Shown here one piece after another: positions 28,480 to 35,500 of a stretch of DNA of 52,571 bases. Below the pieces are notes generated by a model. That model had not been told where the DNA came from and searched no databases. It saw only the letters and a list, made by a program, of their open reading frames with translations. Positions within the stretch are counted from its first letter, which is position 1. Every line of letters begins with the position of its first letter. This DNA comes from Pseudobutyrivibrio sp. UBA1225 (GTDB taxonomy: Bacteria > Bacillota > Clostridia > Lachnospirales > Lachnospiraceae): the NCBI GenBank assembly GCA_002309345.1, contig DBWZ01000004.1, positions 1-52,571 of the forward strand, given 5' to 3'. The translations under genes and the position numbers were made by a program.

Positions 28480-28989
28480 ATGTTTGAAAGAATGCTTGAC
28501 GCAATGCATCTCAGCGACGACTACGACGATTACGATGACGACGAATTATTCGATGAAGAAGAAAAACCTTCTTTCTTTAACAAGTTCACTAAAAACGATG
28601 ACGAAAGACGTCCAGTTTTAAATAAGCCTTCTGAGAGGGAGCCTAGAGCTTCTAAGCCAGCGCCAAAGATTACACCAATGCGAGGTAAAGGGAAAGGAAC
28701 AGTCATGGAGGTATGCGTTATTAAGCCATCTTCGTTTGAGGATGCTCGCGAGATATCAGAGACATTGCTAGCTGATAGAACTGTCCTTCTTAACATGAAA
28801 GGATTAGATTTAGGAGTAGCTCAGCGAATTATCGACTTCACTTGCGGTACTTGCTATGCTATCGATGGTAACCTACAGAGAATCGAGGATTATATCTTTA
28901 TTATCACACCTGCAGGAGTAGAGTTATCTGGTGATTTAGCAGGAATAGTCGATGCGTTTGATTTCACAGGAATTCAAACAGGATTTTAA
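28480..28989 (+). CDS. sepF: Cell division protein SepF
   Basis: Membrane-binding partner of FtsZ that anchors and bundles the Z-ring in Firmicutes lacking or complementing FtsA. The 169-aa protein begins with an amphipathic helix (MFERMLDAMH), has an Asp/Glu-rich linker, then the SepF core: VMEVCVIKPSSFEDAREISETLLADRTVLLNMKGLD and ARRIIDF-type helix, ending in the GVELSGD strand. The frame is open upstream into yggS, but ATG 28480 follows AAAGGAG by 6 nt and gives the family N-terminus. A strong terminator follows. Confidence 0.93.
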   Translation: MFERMLDAMHLSDDYDDYDDDELFDEEEKPSFFNKFTKNDDERRPVLNKPSEREPRASKPAPKITPMRGKGKGTVMEVCVIKPSSFEDAREISETLLADRTVLLNMKGLDLGVAQRIIDFTCGTCYAIDGNLQRIEDYIFIITPAGVELSGDLAGIVDAFDFTGIQTGF

Positions 28990-29001
28990 ATGAATCTTTT
29001 A

Positions 29002-29035
29002 GCACCAGATGATATCTGGTGCTTTTCTTTTTTTG
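29002..29035 (+). terminator. Strong rho-independent terminator after sepF
   Basis: GCACCAGAT-gat-ATCTGGTGC, a 9-bp perfect stem, then TTTTCTTTTTTT, 12 nt after the sepF stop. It shows that an open frame crossing it cannot be the true start of aroB. Confidence 0.93.
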
Positions 29036-29103
29036 TTGTTAAAGATTTTTGCAGAGCAAAACTCTTTATTATGACTTCCTATGTACAGAAGTTATGTGCA
29101 AAA

Positions 29104-29109
29104 TATAAT
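29104..29109 (+). promoter_or_regulatory. Candidate -10 of the aroB-lspA-rluD transcript
   Basis: A perfect TATAAT at 29104-29109, 36 nt before the aroB ATG and downstream of the sepF terminator, so a promoter is needed here. No good -35 lies 17 bp upstream. Confidence 0.35.
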
Positions 29110-29145
29110 TACGAATTAATAAATATAGTTACTACAGGAGATATC

Positions 29146-30243
29146 ATGGCTAAGGAACTCAACATAAATTATCAAGGAGAATATAGCTATACAATTGCTA
29201 TTAGACCTAATTTCGACGATTTACTATCTCTTTTAAATGAAAAGGTGGGTAAGACATATGACAATATTTGTATCGTTACTGATTCCAATGTTGCGGGTTA
29301 CTATTTAAAAGAAGTATTAGATATATTTAATCAAACAGACAGCAACATTACATCATTCAGCTTTACAGCTGGAGAAGAATCAAAGAATCTTGATACTGTT
29401 AAAATGTTATATGAACATTTAATTATCAAGAAATTCACCAGAAAATCCCTTCTTGTAGCACTTGGAGGTGGAGTGGTAGGAGATTTGACAGGTTTTGCTG
29501 CAAGCACCTATCTTAGAGGAATAGATTTCATACAAGTTCCTACAACATTGCTATCTCAAGTAGACAGCTCTGTCGGAGGTAAAACAGGCGTTGATTTTGA
29601 TGGCTACAAAAATATGATTGGAGCCTTTTACATGCCTCGTTTGGTGTACATGAACCTTACCACATTAAACTCTCTAGATGATTATAATTTTGCTTGTGGT
29701 ATGGGCGAGGTTATTAAGAGCGGATTAATTGCTGACAAGGATTTTTATAATTGGTTAAAGGAAAAAGATGTTGTAAACAAGCTTAAAGCAAAGGATTTTG
29801 AAGCTTTAGAGCACTGTGTTTACAGCTGCTGTAAAATAAAAGGACATGTTGTAGAGGTAGATCCAACTGAAAAGGGAATCAGAGCATACCTTAACTTTGG
29901 TCATACATTAGGACACGCTATAGAAAAGCACTCTAATTTTTCAATTGGGCATGGCCAATGCGTAAGTTTAGGAATGGTATGCGCAAGCTTTTTATCAAAT
30001 AAGCTTGGATATATTACTGCTGATGAAGCTTCAGATATAACAAACACATGTCTATTATATGATTTACCAATTAAGGTTTCAGGAATGACATCTGCCCAGG
30101 TTTTAGAGGCATCGAAATCAGACAAAAAGATGCAGGGAACTAAGATTAAATTTACAGTTTTAAAGGCTATAGGTGAAGCTGCTTCTTATTTGGATTTTAC
30201 AGATGAAGATCTAGTTGAGGCTATAGAAAAGGTATTGGATTAA
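29146..30243 (+). CDS. aroB: 3-dehydroquinate synthase
   Basis: Second enzyme of the shikimate pathway: converts DAHP to 3-dehydroquinate, using NAD+ and a divalent metal. The 365-aa protein has ALGGGVVGDLTGFAAST (NAD binding), VDSSVGGKTGVDF, the metal ligand Glu in GMGEVIKSGLI, and His residues in NFGHTLGHAIE and SIGHGQCVSLGM. The frame is open from 28990, but that stretch contains the sepF terminator; ATG 29146 has CAGGAG 5 nt upstream and gives normal length. It overlaps lspA by one base. Confidence 0.94.
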   Translation: MAKELNINYQGEYSYTIAIRPNFDDLLSLLNEKVGKTYDNICIVTDSNVAGYYLKEVLDIFNQTDSNITSFSFTAGEESKNLDTVKMLYEHLIIKKFTRKSLLVALGGGVVGDLTGFAASTYLRGIDFIQVPTTLLSQVDSSVGGKTGVDFDGYKNMIGAFYMPRLVYMNLTTLNSLDDYNFACGMGEVIKSGLIADKDFYNWLKEKDVVNKLKAKDFEALEHCVYSCCKIKGHVVEVDPTEKGIRAYLNFGHTLGHAIEKHSNFSIGHGQCVSLGMVCASFLSNKLGYITADEASDITNTCLLYDLPIKVSGMTSAQVLEASKSDKKMQGTKIKFTVLKAIGEAASYLDFTDEDLVEAIEKVLD

Positions 30244-30773
30244 TGTTTTATAAATACAAAAGATCAACTGCAATTATATATAGCATAGTTCTAATTGTAG
30301 CTCTAATAATATTAGATCAATATACCAAGCATTTGGCAGTTAGTCACCTTATGAACAAGGCGGACATCAATCTTATCCCTGGTGTATTGCAGCTTCATTA
30401 TTTGGAAAACACCGGGGCAGCATTTTCTATGCTAGAAGGCAAGCAAATACTATTTGCAGTGCTTACTCCAGTGTTGTTAATTATACTTTTAATAATATTA
30501 TTTAGAATTCCACAAGAAAAGAAGTTCTTATATCTGGATTATATTATTGTGTTTATCATTGCAGGAGCAATAGGAAACTATATTGATCGTATTTCTAACA
30601 ACTATGTTATAGACTTTATTTATTTTTCACTTATAAATTTTCCTGTTTTTAATGTTGCAGATATCTACGTAACAGTAGCTATGATTTTCTTCTTTGTTCT
30701 TATTATTTTTTATTATAAGGATGAAGATTTGGAAGAGATTAAGTGTTCATTAAAGGTAAAGAAGAATGGATGA
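30243..30773 (+). CDS. lspA: Lipoprotein signal peptidase (signal peptidase II)
   Basis: Aspartic membrane protease that removes signal peptides from lipidated prolipoproteins; it would serve the lipoproteins encoded in this window. The 176-aa protein has four transmembrane segments and conserved LENTGAAFSML, GAIGNYIDRISNNYVIDFIYF (catalytic Asp) and FPVFNVADIYV (second catalytic Asp). The ATG shares a base with the aroB stop; rluD starts inside its 3' end. Confidence 0.94.
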   Translation: MFYKYKRSTAIIYSIVLIVALIILDQYTKHLAVSHLMNKADINLIPGVLQLHYLENTGAAFSMLEGKQILFAVLTPVLLIILLIILFRIPQEKKFLYLDYIIVFIIAGAIGNYIDRISNNYVIDFIYFSLINFPVFNVADIYVTVAMIFFFVLIIFYYKDEDLEEIKCSLKVKKNG

Positions 30774-31680
30774 ATATTCAATTGTGATTGAAGAACCTTC
30801 TGAAGAGGGAATACGTATTGACAAATTTCTAGCAACTTCATTTCCAGACAAATCACGAAGCCATTATCAAAAATCAATTGATAATGGCCTTGTTTTAGTT
30901 AATGGAAATATTGTAAAAAGCAAATATCAGACAAAGCTAGGTGATGAAATTGTAATTACTGAAGAACCTGTGAAGGAAGTAGACATCCTTCCAGAGGATA
31001 TTCCTATTGATATCTTATATGAGGATGAAGATGTAATTGTTGTTAACAAACCAAAAGGGATGGTTGTTCATCCTGCTCCAGGTCACTATAGTGGAACGTT
31101 GGTTAATGCCTTGATGTTTCATTGTAAAGATTCTTTATCTGGAATCAACGGAGAAATTCGTCCAGGTATCGTGCATCGTATTGATATGAATACAACCGGT
31201 TCCTTATTAGTCTGCAAAAACGACAATGCCCACAATAAAATAGCAGCTCAAATAAAAGAGCATTCGGTAAATAGAATTTATAAAGGAATTGTTATTGGGA
31301 ATTTTAAAAATGAAGCAGGCACAGTAGATGCTCCTATTGGACGAAATCCAAAGGATCGTAAGAAAATGGCTGTTGTAGCCAATGGAAGAGAAGCAATTAC
31401 TCATTACAGAGTTCTAGAGCAGTTTAAAGGCTTTTCATATGTGGAATTTAAGCTTGAAACAGGACGTACTCACCAAATACGTGTCCACATGGCATCCAAA
31501 GGCCATCCTCTACTTGGTGATGACGTGTATGGTAAGCCGGTCAAATCCTTGCAAGGACAAACACTTCACGCCGAAACACTAGGATTTATCCAACCAACCA
31601 CTGGAGAATATGTAGAGGTAGCAGCTCCTTTGCCACAATACATGGTTGATTTGTTGGAAAAGTACCGTAGGATGACTTAA
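30766..31680 (+). CDS. rluD: RluA/RluD family 23S rRNA pseudouridine synthase
   Basis: Isomerises uridines to pseudouridine in large-subunit rRNA. The 304-aa protein has an N-terminal S4 RNA-binding domain (GIRIDKFLATSF) and the catalytic domain with HRIDMNTTGSLLV containing the catalytic Asp (~residue 140), plus GRTHQIRVHMASKGHPLLGDDVYG. lspA-rluD is a standard Firmicute pair. The exact target uridine (RluD type versus other RluA types) is not resolved. It is the last + strand gene before the strand switch. Confidence 0.92.
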   Translation: MDEYSIVIEEPSEEGIRIDKFLATSFPDKSRSHYQKSIDNGLVLVNGNIVKSKYQTKLGDEIVITEEPVKEVDILPEDIPIDILYEDEDVIVVNKPKGMVVHPAPGHYSGTLVNALMFHCKDSLSGINGEIRPGIVHRIDMNTTGSLLVCKNDNAHNKIAAQIKEHSVNRIYKGIVIGNFKNEAGTVDAPIGRNPKDRKKMAVVANGREAITHYRVLEQFKGFSYVEFKLETGRTHQIRVHMASKGHPLLGDDVYGKPVKSLQGQTLHAETLGFIQPTTGEYVEVAAPLPQYMVDLLEKYRRMT

Positions 31681-31718
31681 TAATTGGTGGCTAGAGAATA
31701 TCTTGTCTTCAAAAAAGT

Positions 31719-32783
31719 TTATTTATCTTTTTTAGAGAAATCTACTGCATTGCGGGCCAATCGCTTGTGTTCGTCTTCGATGGCAGCATAATAATCGATA
31801 GTAGTATTAATATTTTCATGGCCCAATACATCCGCTACAAGTCGGATATCCCCTGTTTCGCGGTAGAGGGCAGTACCATAAGTACTTCTAAGCTTATGAG
31901 GTGTAATTTTCTTATTAGGAACCACGATTTTGGCGTATTTCTTTACTAAATTTTCAATTGCATCAACGCTAATTCTTCTGCCTTGAAGGGAATAGAAGAG
32001 GGCGTTTTCATGACCTTCACGGGCATTAATGTATTCGCGTTCTCCGTTAATATAGTCCTTTAGAGTAGCAGCGACAGAGTCGTTGAAGTAGATTATATCT
32101 TGTCCACCGCCTTTTCTGACGATTGTTAAAGAATTAACATTAAAATCGACATCATTTAAATCTAGACCATTGCATTCACTAACACGAATTCCAGTATTTA
32201 ACATAAGAGTGAGTATAGCTAGGTCGCGACCTCTAGTTTTTTGGTTATATTTACGTTGACGTTCGCTAGTATAGGCATTTCCATTATCGATAGCTTCAAG
32301 TATAGCCTGAACCTCATAGTTGTTCATGCGAACGATATTTTTATCTTTTTTGAGTTTTGGCAATGCAACTAATTGAGTTGGATCCTTTTTAATGTATTCG
32401 CGCTGTAATAAATATTTGTACATGCTTCGCAATGGAGACATTTTGCGCGCAATCGCTTTTTTACCATTTTCATGTTGCTCACCAACGACGTTTAATTCAA
32501 GATAACGTTGGTATTCCTCAATATCATCTGCAGTAATTTTATCTAAGAGCTCATAATCAATTTTTTTTACATCTAAACCTGTAATTGTAGGGTTAGAGGC
32601 TATTAAAAATCGAAAGAAAGTTAACAGATCATAACTATATGAAATTAGCGTGCTAGTTTGAGTTGTTTGTTCTTTGGAATAAATAAAATCTACAGCAGGC
32701 TTTGGAAGCTGCGAAATGAGTTCGCGTAGTTTTATTTTTTGCTGTTTAGCTTTTGATTTGTAGAATTCTGAATCCTTACCCAT
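31719..32783 (-). CDS. XerS-like tyrosine recombinase
   Basis: 354-aa site-specific recombinase. An N-terminal SAM-like DNA-binding domain (~residues 40-150) precedes the catalytic domain with all key residues: Arg in NTGIRVSE, Lys in RKGGG, His-x-x-Arg in TPHKLRSTYGTALY, His in LGHENINTTIDYY and the nucleophile Tyr in that last motif. Length and the order RDLAILTLMLNTGIRVSE...LDLNDV...RKGGG resemble streptococcal XerS (~356 aa), which resolves chromosome dimers alone. The start is ATG 32783 with GGAGGT upstream; an in-frame TTG at 32798 lies next to that site and is unlikely. It sits exactly where gene strand switches. Confidence 0.85.
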   Translation of the reverse strand: MGKDSEFYKSKAKQQKIKLRELISQLPKPAVDFIYSKEQTTQTSTLISYSYDLLTFFRFLIASNPTITGLDVKKIDYELLDKITADDIEEYQRYLELNVVGEQHENGKKAIARKMSPLRSMYKYLLQREYIKKDPTQLVALPKLKKDKNIVRMNNYEVQAILEAIDNGNAYTSERQRKYNQKTRGRDLAILTLMLNTGIRVSECNGLDLNDVDFNVNSLTIVRKGGGQDIIYFNDSVAATLKDYINGEREYINAREGHENALFYSLQGRRISVDAIENLVKKYAKIVVPNKKITPHKLRSTYGTALYRETGDIRLVADVLGHENINTTIDYYAAIEDEHKRLARNAVDFSKKDK

Positions 32784-32863
32784 ATAAAATACCTCCAATT
32801 GAAATCTATTTGAAAATAGTAGATATATAAGAAATCCCTTGTTTATAGGGTTTTTAAATACGT

Positions 32864-32895
32864 TCTATCGGAAAAACAGATATTTATCCGATAGA
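32864..32895. other. 32-bp inverted-repeat site, candidate recombination site or operator
   Basis: TCTATCGGA at 32864-32872 and TCCGATAGA at 32887-32895 are perfect 9-bp arms around a 14-nt AT-rich centre. It lies 81 bp upstream of the recombinase ATG, just downstream of the putative -10. The size and place resemble difSL, the XerS site that sits next to xerS in streptococci; on the - strand it contains TTTTTCCGA, also found in difSL. It could instead be an operator. Confidence 0.5.
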
Positions 32896-32997
32896 TATCT
32901 ATACCATTATATTACTCTCTTTTATCTCAAAGTACAAGTTTATTTTTAAAATTTTAGTGGAACAAAATGAAAAAAAGTATTTTTTGAAATATAAAAA

Positions 32998-33028
32998 AAC
33001 CAGAAGTTATATTCAACAACCTCTGGTT
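32998..33028 (-). terminator. Terminator (bidirectional) after the DJ-1/small ORF pair
   Basis: AACCAGAGGTT and AACTTCTGGTT on the - strand form an 11-bp stem with one G-U pair and a 9-nt loop, followed by seven T. The + strand also has a T-run after the stem. It nearly repeats the terminator at 34465-34490. Confidence 0.85.
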
Positions 33029-33082
33029 TTTTAAGAGTATATTCTTTGCTTTTCATTTATCATTCATAATATATTTAACATA

Positions 33083-33295
33083 TCAAATGCTATATCGTTT
33101 ATTCTGTTTTTTATTTTGAGATTTGGCAATAATAGTTGCTAATTTTCTATCATAATATTGCTCGTTCTCAAATTTTTTGTTGTTATTTTGTGGAATAGAT
33201 TTTGTTGAAGCATTTTTAGTAATACTATCTTCTACTTTTCTGTCTTTATTATTATATTGCGCATTCACAAAAAGACTTGTTGAAGCATTATTCAT
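33083..33295 (-). CDS. Small Asn/Lys-rich ORF overlapping the DJ-1 gene end
   Basis: 70-aa frame starting at ATG 33295, overlapping the DJ-1 stop by 8 nt and ending 55 nt before a terminator, which suggests translational coupling and a two-gene transcript. The product is hydrophilic and low in complexity (MNNASTSLFVNAQYNNKDRK; later NASTKS and QNNNKKF), without membrane segment or known motif. Its two Asn-Ala-Ser-Thr elements come from a short DNA repeat. It may be a real gene or non-coding read-through; I give even odds at best. Confidence 0.35.
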   Translation of the reverse strand: MNNASTSLFVNAQYNNKDRKVEDSITKNASTKSIPQNNNKKFENEQYYDRKLATIIAKSQNKKQNKRYSI

Positions 33296-33875
33296 TAAAC
33301 CCCATGCTGTGCTGTATTGCACTAGTCTTCTCTCTTCCTATAAGCCTTTGCATCAGTTCAAAGGATACGTTAACAGCTGTCTGCGGGCAATAAGATGTAA
33401 TGATATTATTATCAATTACGATTGGTTCATTCACTACGTCAACGCCAAAGGTGGCAAGCTCCTTTTGCCTGTAGGCGTCGCATAAATGATATGTAGTACC
33501 TCTTCTGCCCCTTAATGCACCACTCTTTCCTATTGGAAGAGCTGCTACACAAATACTTGCTATTATTTTTCCGCTGTCGTTAAAATGTCTAATGAGCTCA
33601 AGAAATCTTTCGTCGTAAGCTTCTTCAAAATAGCCATAAATATGGTCTCCTCCAGGTATTGCCAGTGCATCGTAATCATCAACATTAATTTCTGAAATAA
33701 GCTTATCAACCTTAATCTGCGTACTCCAAAATGCACTTGGGACTGACTTATTAAATCCGCAGGTTTCAACTTCCACATCGTAGCCGAATTCACTTTTAGC
33801 CCAACCAGCTAAATCGTAAAATGGAGCAAACTCCATCATTTCAAAACCTTTGCAACAAAAAATAAGTATCTTCAT
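33288..33875 (-). CDS. DJ-1/PfpI family protein
   Basis: 195-aa cytoplasmic protein of the class I glutamine amidotransferase-like fold. The start MKILIFCCKGFEMMEFAPFYDLAGWA, the LAIPGGDHIYGYFEEAYDE loop and the nucleophile-elbow cysteine in IIASICVAALPIG are typical of DJ-1/PfpI proteins, as is the end AIQHSMGF. Members act as glyoxalase/deglycase-like or chaperone proteins; the substrate here is unknown. ATG 33875 is chosen; TTG 33881 is in frame two codons earlier. It lies in the variable block after the strand switch. Confidence 0.8.
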   Translation of the reverse strand: MKILIFCCKGFEMMEFAPFYDLAGWAKSEFGYDVEVETCGFNKSVPSAFWSTQIKVDKLISEINVDDYDALAIPGGDHIYGYFEEAYDERFLELIRHFNDSGKIIASICVAALPIGKSGALRGRRGTTYHLCDAYRQKELATFGVDVVNEPIVIDNNIITSYCPQTAVNVSFELMQRLIGREKTSAIQHSMGFNE

Positions 33876-33881
33876 AATCAA

Positions 33882-34052
33882 AATATCTTCTTTCCTAATT
33901 TGATCTTTATTATTCCATTCTTGCTTTATTCAAGAATAATTAAACACACTTATTATAGGTGTATTTATGCCTATTTTAAAGACATATTAAAGATTAATAA
34001 GTGAGATTAATAAATATTTAGGAGGTTAGAACTCTAATGAAAACATCATTTC
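33882..34052. other. AT-rich spacer between DJ-1 gene and IS remnant
   Basis: No gene. Two dyads lie upstream of the DJ-1 gene: ATTCTTG at 33917-33923 with CAAGAAT at 33931-33937 (7-bp arms, 7-nt gap), and an ATAGG/CCTAT element near 33955-33975. The first overlaps where the DJ-1 promoter should be and may be an operator. Confidence 0.35.
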
Positions 34053-34268
34053 CTATATGCTTGGTGGAATTATGACTAGCATATGTATGTGGTCTGGGCA
34101 AACCTCCGCTTCTATTATTTCTACACCTTTTCTCTTGCATAATGTACTTAGTATATTTGCTATATCCGCCTTTAGTTGACCATATGCAATCTTCCTTATG
34201 AATTTGGGCTTAAAAACCATATGATACTTACACTCCCATTTAGTGTGTGATAAACTATTCATGTCCAT
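34053..34268 (-). pseudogene. Truncated IS200/IS605-type transposase TnpA
   Basis: The first ~70 codons of a Y1 (HUH) transposase: MDMNSLSHTKWECKYHMVFK at the start and the metal-binding HUH motif in CPDHIHMLVIIPPS. Full-length TnpA is about 140-150 aa; here a stop follows IPPSI and no further homology continues, so the helix carrying the catalytic Tyr is lost. A GGAGGT site precedes the ATG. The element cannot transpose by itself. Confidence 0.85.
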
Positions 34269-34381
34269 TAGGGACTACCTCCTTTGTTATTTTACTTGGC
34301 TGACGAACCATAGTAATTCTAGCATTGGAGGTATTTTTCTGTAAGCTGAAGCATTTTTCCACCACCCGCAGAGCAGGTGGT
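34053..34381 (-). mobile_element. IS200/IS605-family remnant
   Basis: The remnant comprises the tnpA fragment, its upstream leader, and the left-end subterminal hairpin at 34361-34381 (CCACCTGC-TCT-GCGGGTGG on the - strand), a structure these elements use for single-strand recognition. No matching right end is seen, as the element stops inside tnpA near 34060. It marks a past insertion with later deletion in the block next to the strand switch. Confidence 0.8.
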
Positions 34382-34576
34382 TTTTATTCTTTTTTCAAAA
34401 CTTTATATCTCATTAAATGTTAAACTTAACGATTTGAAAAAGAGGGCCTTGCCCTACAATAAAAACCAGAAGTTATATTTAACTTCTGGTTCTATAAACG
34501 TATAAAAAATTAATAAAGTAAGATTCATAAAATATTTTTTGTGATAATATCCAATAAAAACATCAAATTTTTAAAT
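34269..34576. other. Gap holding the IS left end and a terminator
   Basis: No gene. It contains the IS200-type leader and left-end hairpin, a small AGGGC-ctt-GCCCT hairpin at 34443-34455, and the terminator at 34465-34490. The stretch between 34491 and 34576 shows nothing recognisable. Confidence 0.6.
34465..34490 (-). terminator. Terminator of the hendecad-repeat gene
   Basis: ACCAGAAGTTA-aata-TAACTTCTGGT, an 11-bp perfect stem on the - strand followed by TTTTT, about 87 nt after the stop of the upstream gene. Confidence 0.88.
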
Positions 34577-35275
34577 CTACCATCTAATCGGTCCGCTACG
34601 CCCCTGTGATTGAGTACTTCTTTCATGTGCTCGGTTTCTAGTATTTGATCTATTGAGTTCTTCATGTGACGTATTGTATACAGCTCCTGAAAATCTTTCT
34701 CGTGGCCTAATTTCACTGTCATTCGACCGATTGGATTCAGAAGTTGTTGAAACATTATCAAGTGTCTGGCCATTTCTTTGTTGTAACTGATTAAGTTCTG
34801 CGTCTTGTCTTTGTTGTAACCGATTAAACTCTGCACTATATCTTTGTTGTAATTGATTAAACTCTTCATTAAATCTTTGTTGTAACTGATTAAACTCTGC
34901 ATTAAATCTTTGTTGTAGCTGAATAAACACTGCACTAAATCTTTGTGGTGACTGATTATGCTCGGCTAATCTTGTCTGTACCAGTCGCGTATTATTCTCT
35001 AAGCTATTCGAAAGAGAATAATTGATTTCACTGTTATTCGACCGATTAGATTCAGAAGTTGTTGAAACATTATCAAGTGTCTGATCATTTCTTTGTTGTA
35101 ACCGATTATCCCTTGCAATATCAATATCTGATATTGTGCTAGGAGACCCAAAACCTCCTGTAACTTGCTCTCTATTCGTTTCATCATCACTATCATTAAT
35201 AAAATCGTGATAACTTAAAAATGGAGATGGAGAAAAATTTTTTTGTAGTTTTAGCGGTTCTTTTTCTTTTATCAT
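34577..35275 (-). CDS. Unknown protein with tandem 11-residue (hendecad) repeats
   Basis: 232 aa, no signal peptide or membrane segment, rich in Asn, Gln, Ser and Arg. The central part (~residues 110-164) has five 11-residue units of the form RFNAEFNQLQQ, with hydrophobic residues at positions that suit a right-handed coiled coil. A ~25-residue segment (QTLDNVSTTSESNRSN) occurs once before and once after the repeats. ATG 35275 is preceded by AAGGA at longer than ideal spacing. Another frame (34525-34935) is also open because 33-nt units keep every frame open; I prefer this longer one. No known family recognised. Confidence 0.55.
   Translation of the reverse strand: MIKEKEPLKLQKNFSPSPFLSYHDFINDSDDETNREQVTGGFGSPSTISDIDIARDNRLQQRNDQTLDNVSTTSESNRSNNSEINYSLSNSLENNTRLVQTRLAEHNQSPQRFSAVFIQLQQRFNAEFNQLQQRFNEEFNQLQQRYSAEFNRLQQRQDAELNQLQQRNGQTLDNVSTTSESNRSNDSEIRPRERFSGAVYNTSHEELNRSNTRNRAHERSTQSQGRSGPIRW
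34710..35108. repeat. Internal DNA repeats: six 33-nt units and an ~83-bp flanking duplication
   Basis: Copies of TCTTTGTTGTA (last copy changed to TCTTTGTGGTG) start at 34775, 34808, 34841, 34874, 34907 and 34940, an exact 33-bp period. A nearly identical ~83-bp segment occurs at 34711-34793 and 35026-35108, offset by 315 bp (105 codons), with about half a dozen mismatches. Confidence 0.9.
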
Positions 35276-35500
35276 TATTTTCTTTTTCCTTTCTTTAAAA
35301 AATTATGTAAAGAGAATTAATAATACTTCTTTACGCAATCTATACTACATTTTCTCTTTACTCTTAATATTTTTATTATTTTTTGATGATTTTTATTTCA
35401 TCTCTTCATTACTTATTCAATAAAAACTAATCATTTTTTTCCATTTAGATTAAAAAATTAAAAATAAGACCTCTCTCCTATTTGGAAAGAGGTCGAAAGA
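35276..35500. other. AT-rich spacer with an inverted repeat
   Basis: No gene. GTAAAGA at 35307-35313 and TCTTTAC at 35328-35334 are perfect arms 14 nt apart, upstream of the hendecad-repeat gene, perhaps an operator. The SIMPL-gene terminator lies at 35468-35494. Confidence 0.45.
35468..35494 (-). terminator. Terminator of the SIMPL-domain gene
   Basis: GACCTCTTTCC-aaata-GGAGAGAGGTC, an 11-bp stem with one G-U pair on the - strand, then TTATTTTT, 6 nt after the stop codon. Confidence 0.9.

Larger units (their letters stand above)
32784..33082. other. Intergenic region upstream of the recombinase
   Basis: No gene. It holds, from the recombinase outward, its ribosome binding site, a short CCCT/AGGG hairpin (32837-32850), the 32-bp inverted-repeat site, a -10-like sequence for the recombinase (TATAAT on the - strand at 32906-32911, without a clear -35), and a bidirectional terminator at 32998-33028. 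Confidence 0.6.

Noticed and set aside
28990..29145. Longer aroB starting right after sepF
   Set aside because: This stretch contains the sepF terminator and adds residues unlike AroB; ATG 29146 has a good ribosome binding site.
34038..34076. 12-codon + strand ORF with AGGAGG upstream
   Set aside because: Too short and it runs antisense into the IS fragment; likely the cut-off start of a disrupted gene or chance.
34775..34972. CRISPR-like array (33-bp periodic repeats)
   Set aside because: Units are contiguous with no unique spacers, lie in a coding frame, and no cas genes are present.
35286..35313. Classical XerCD dif site (TTATGTAAA resembling one arm)
   Set aside because: The opposite arm and the 6-bp centre do not match Bacillus or E. 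coli dif.
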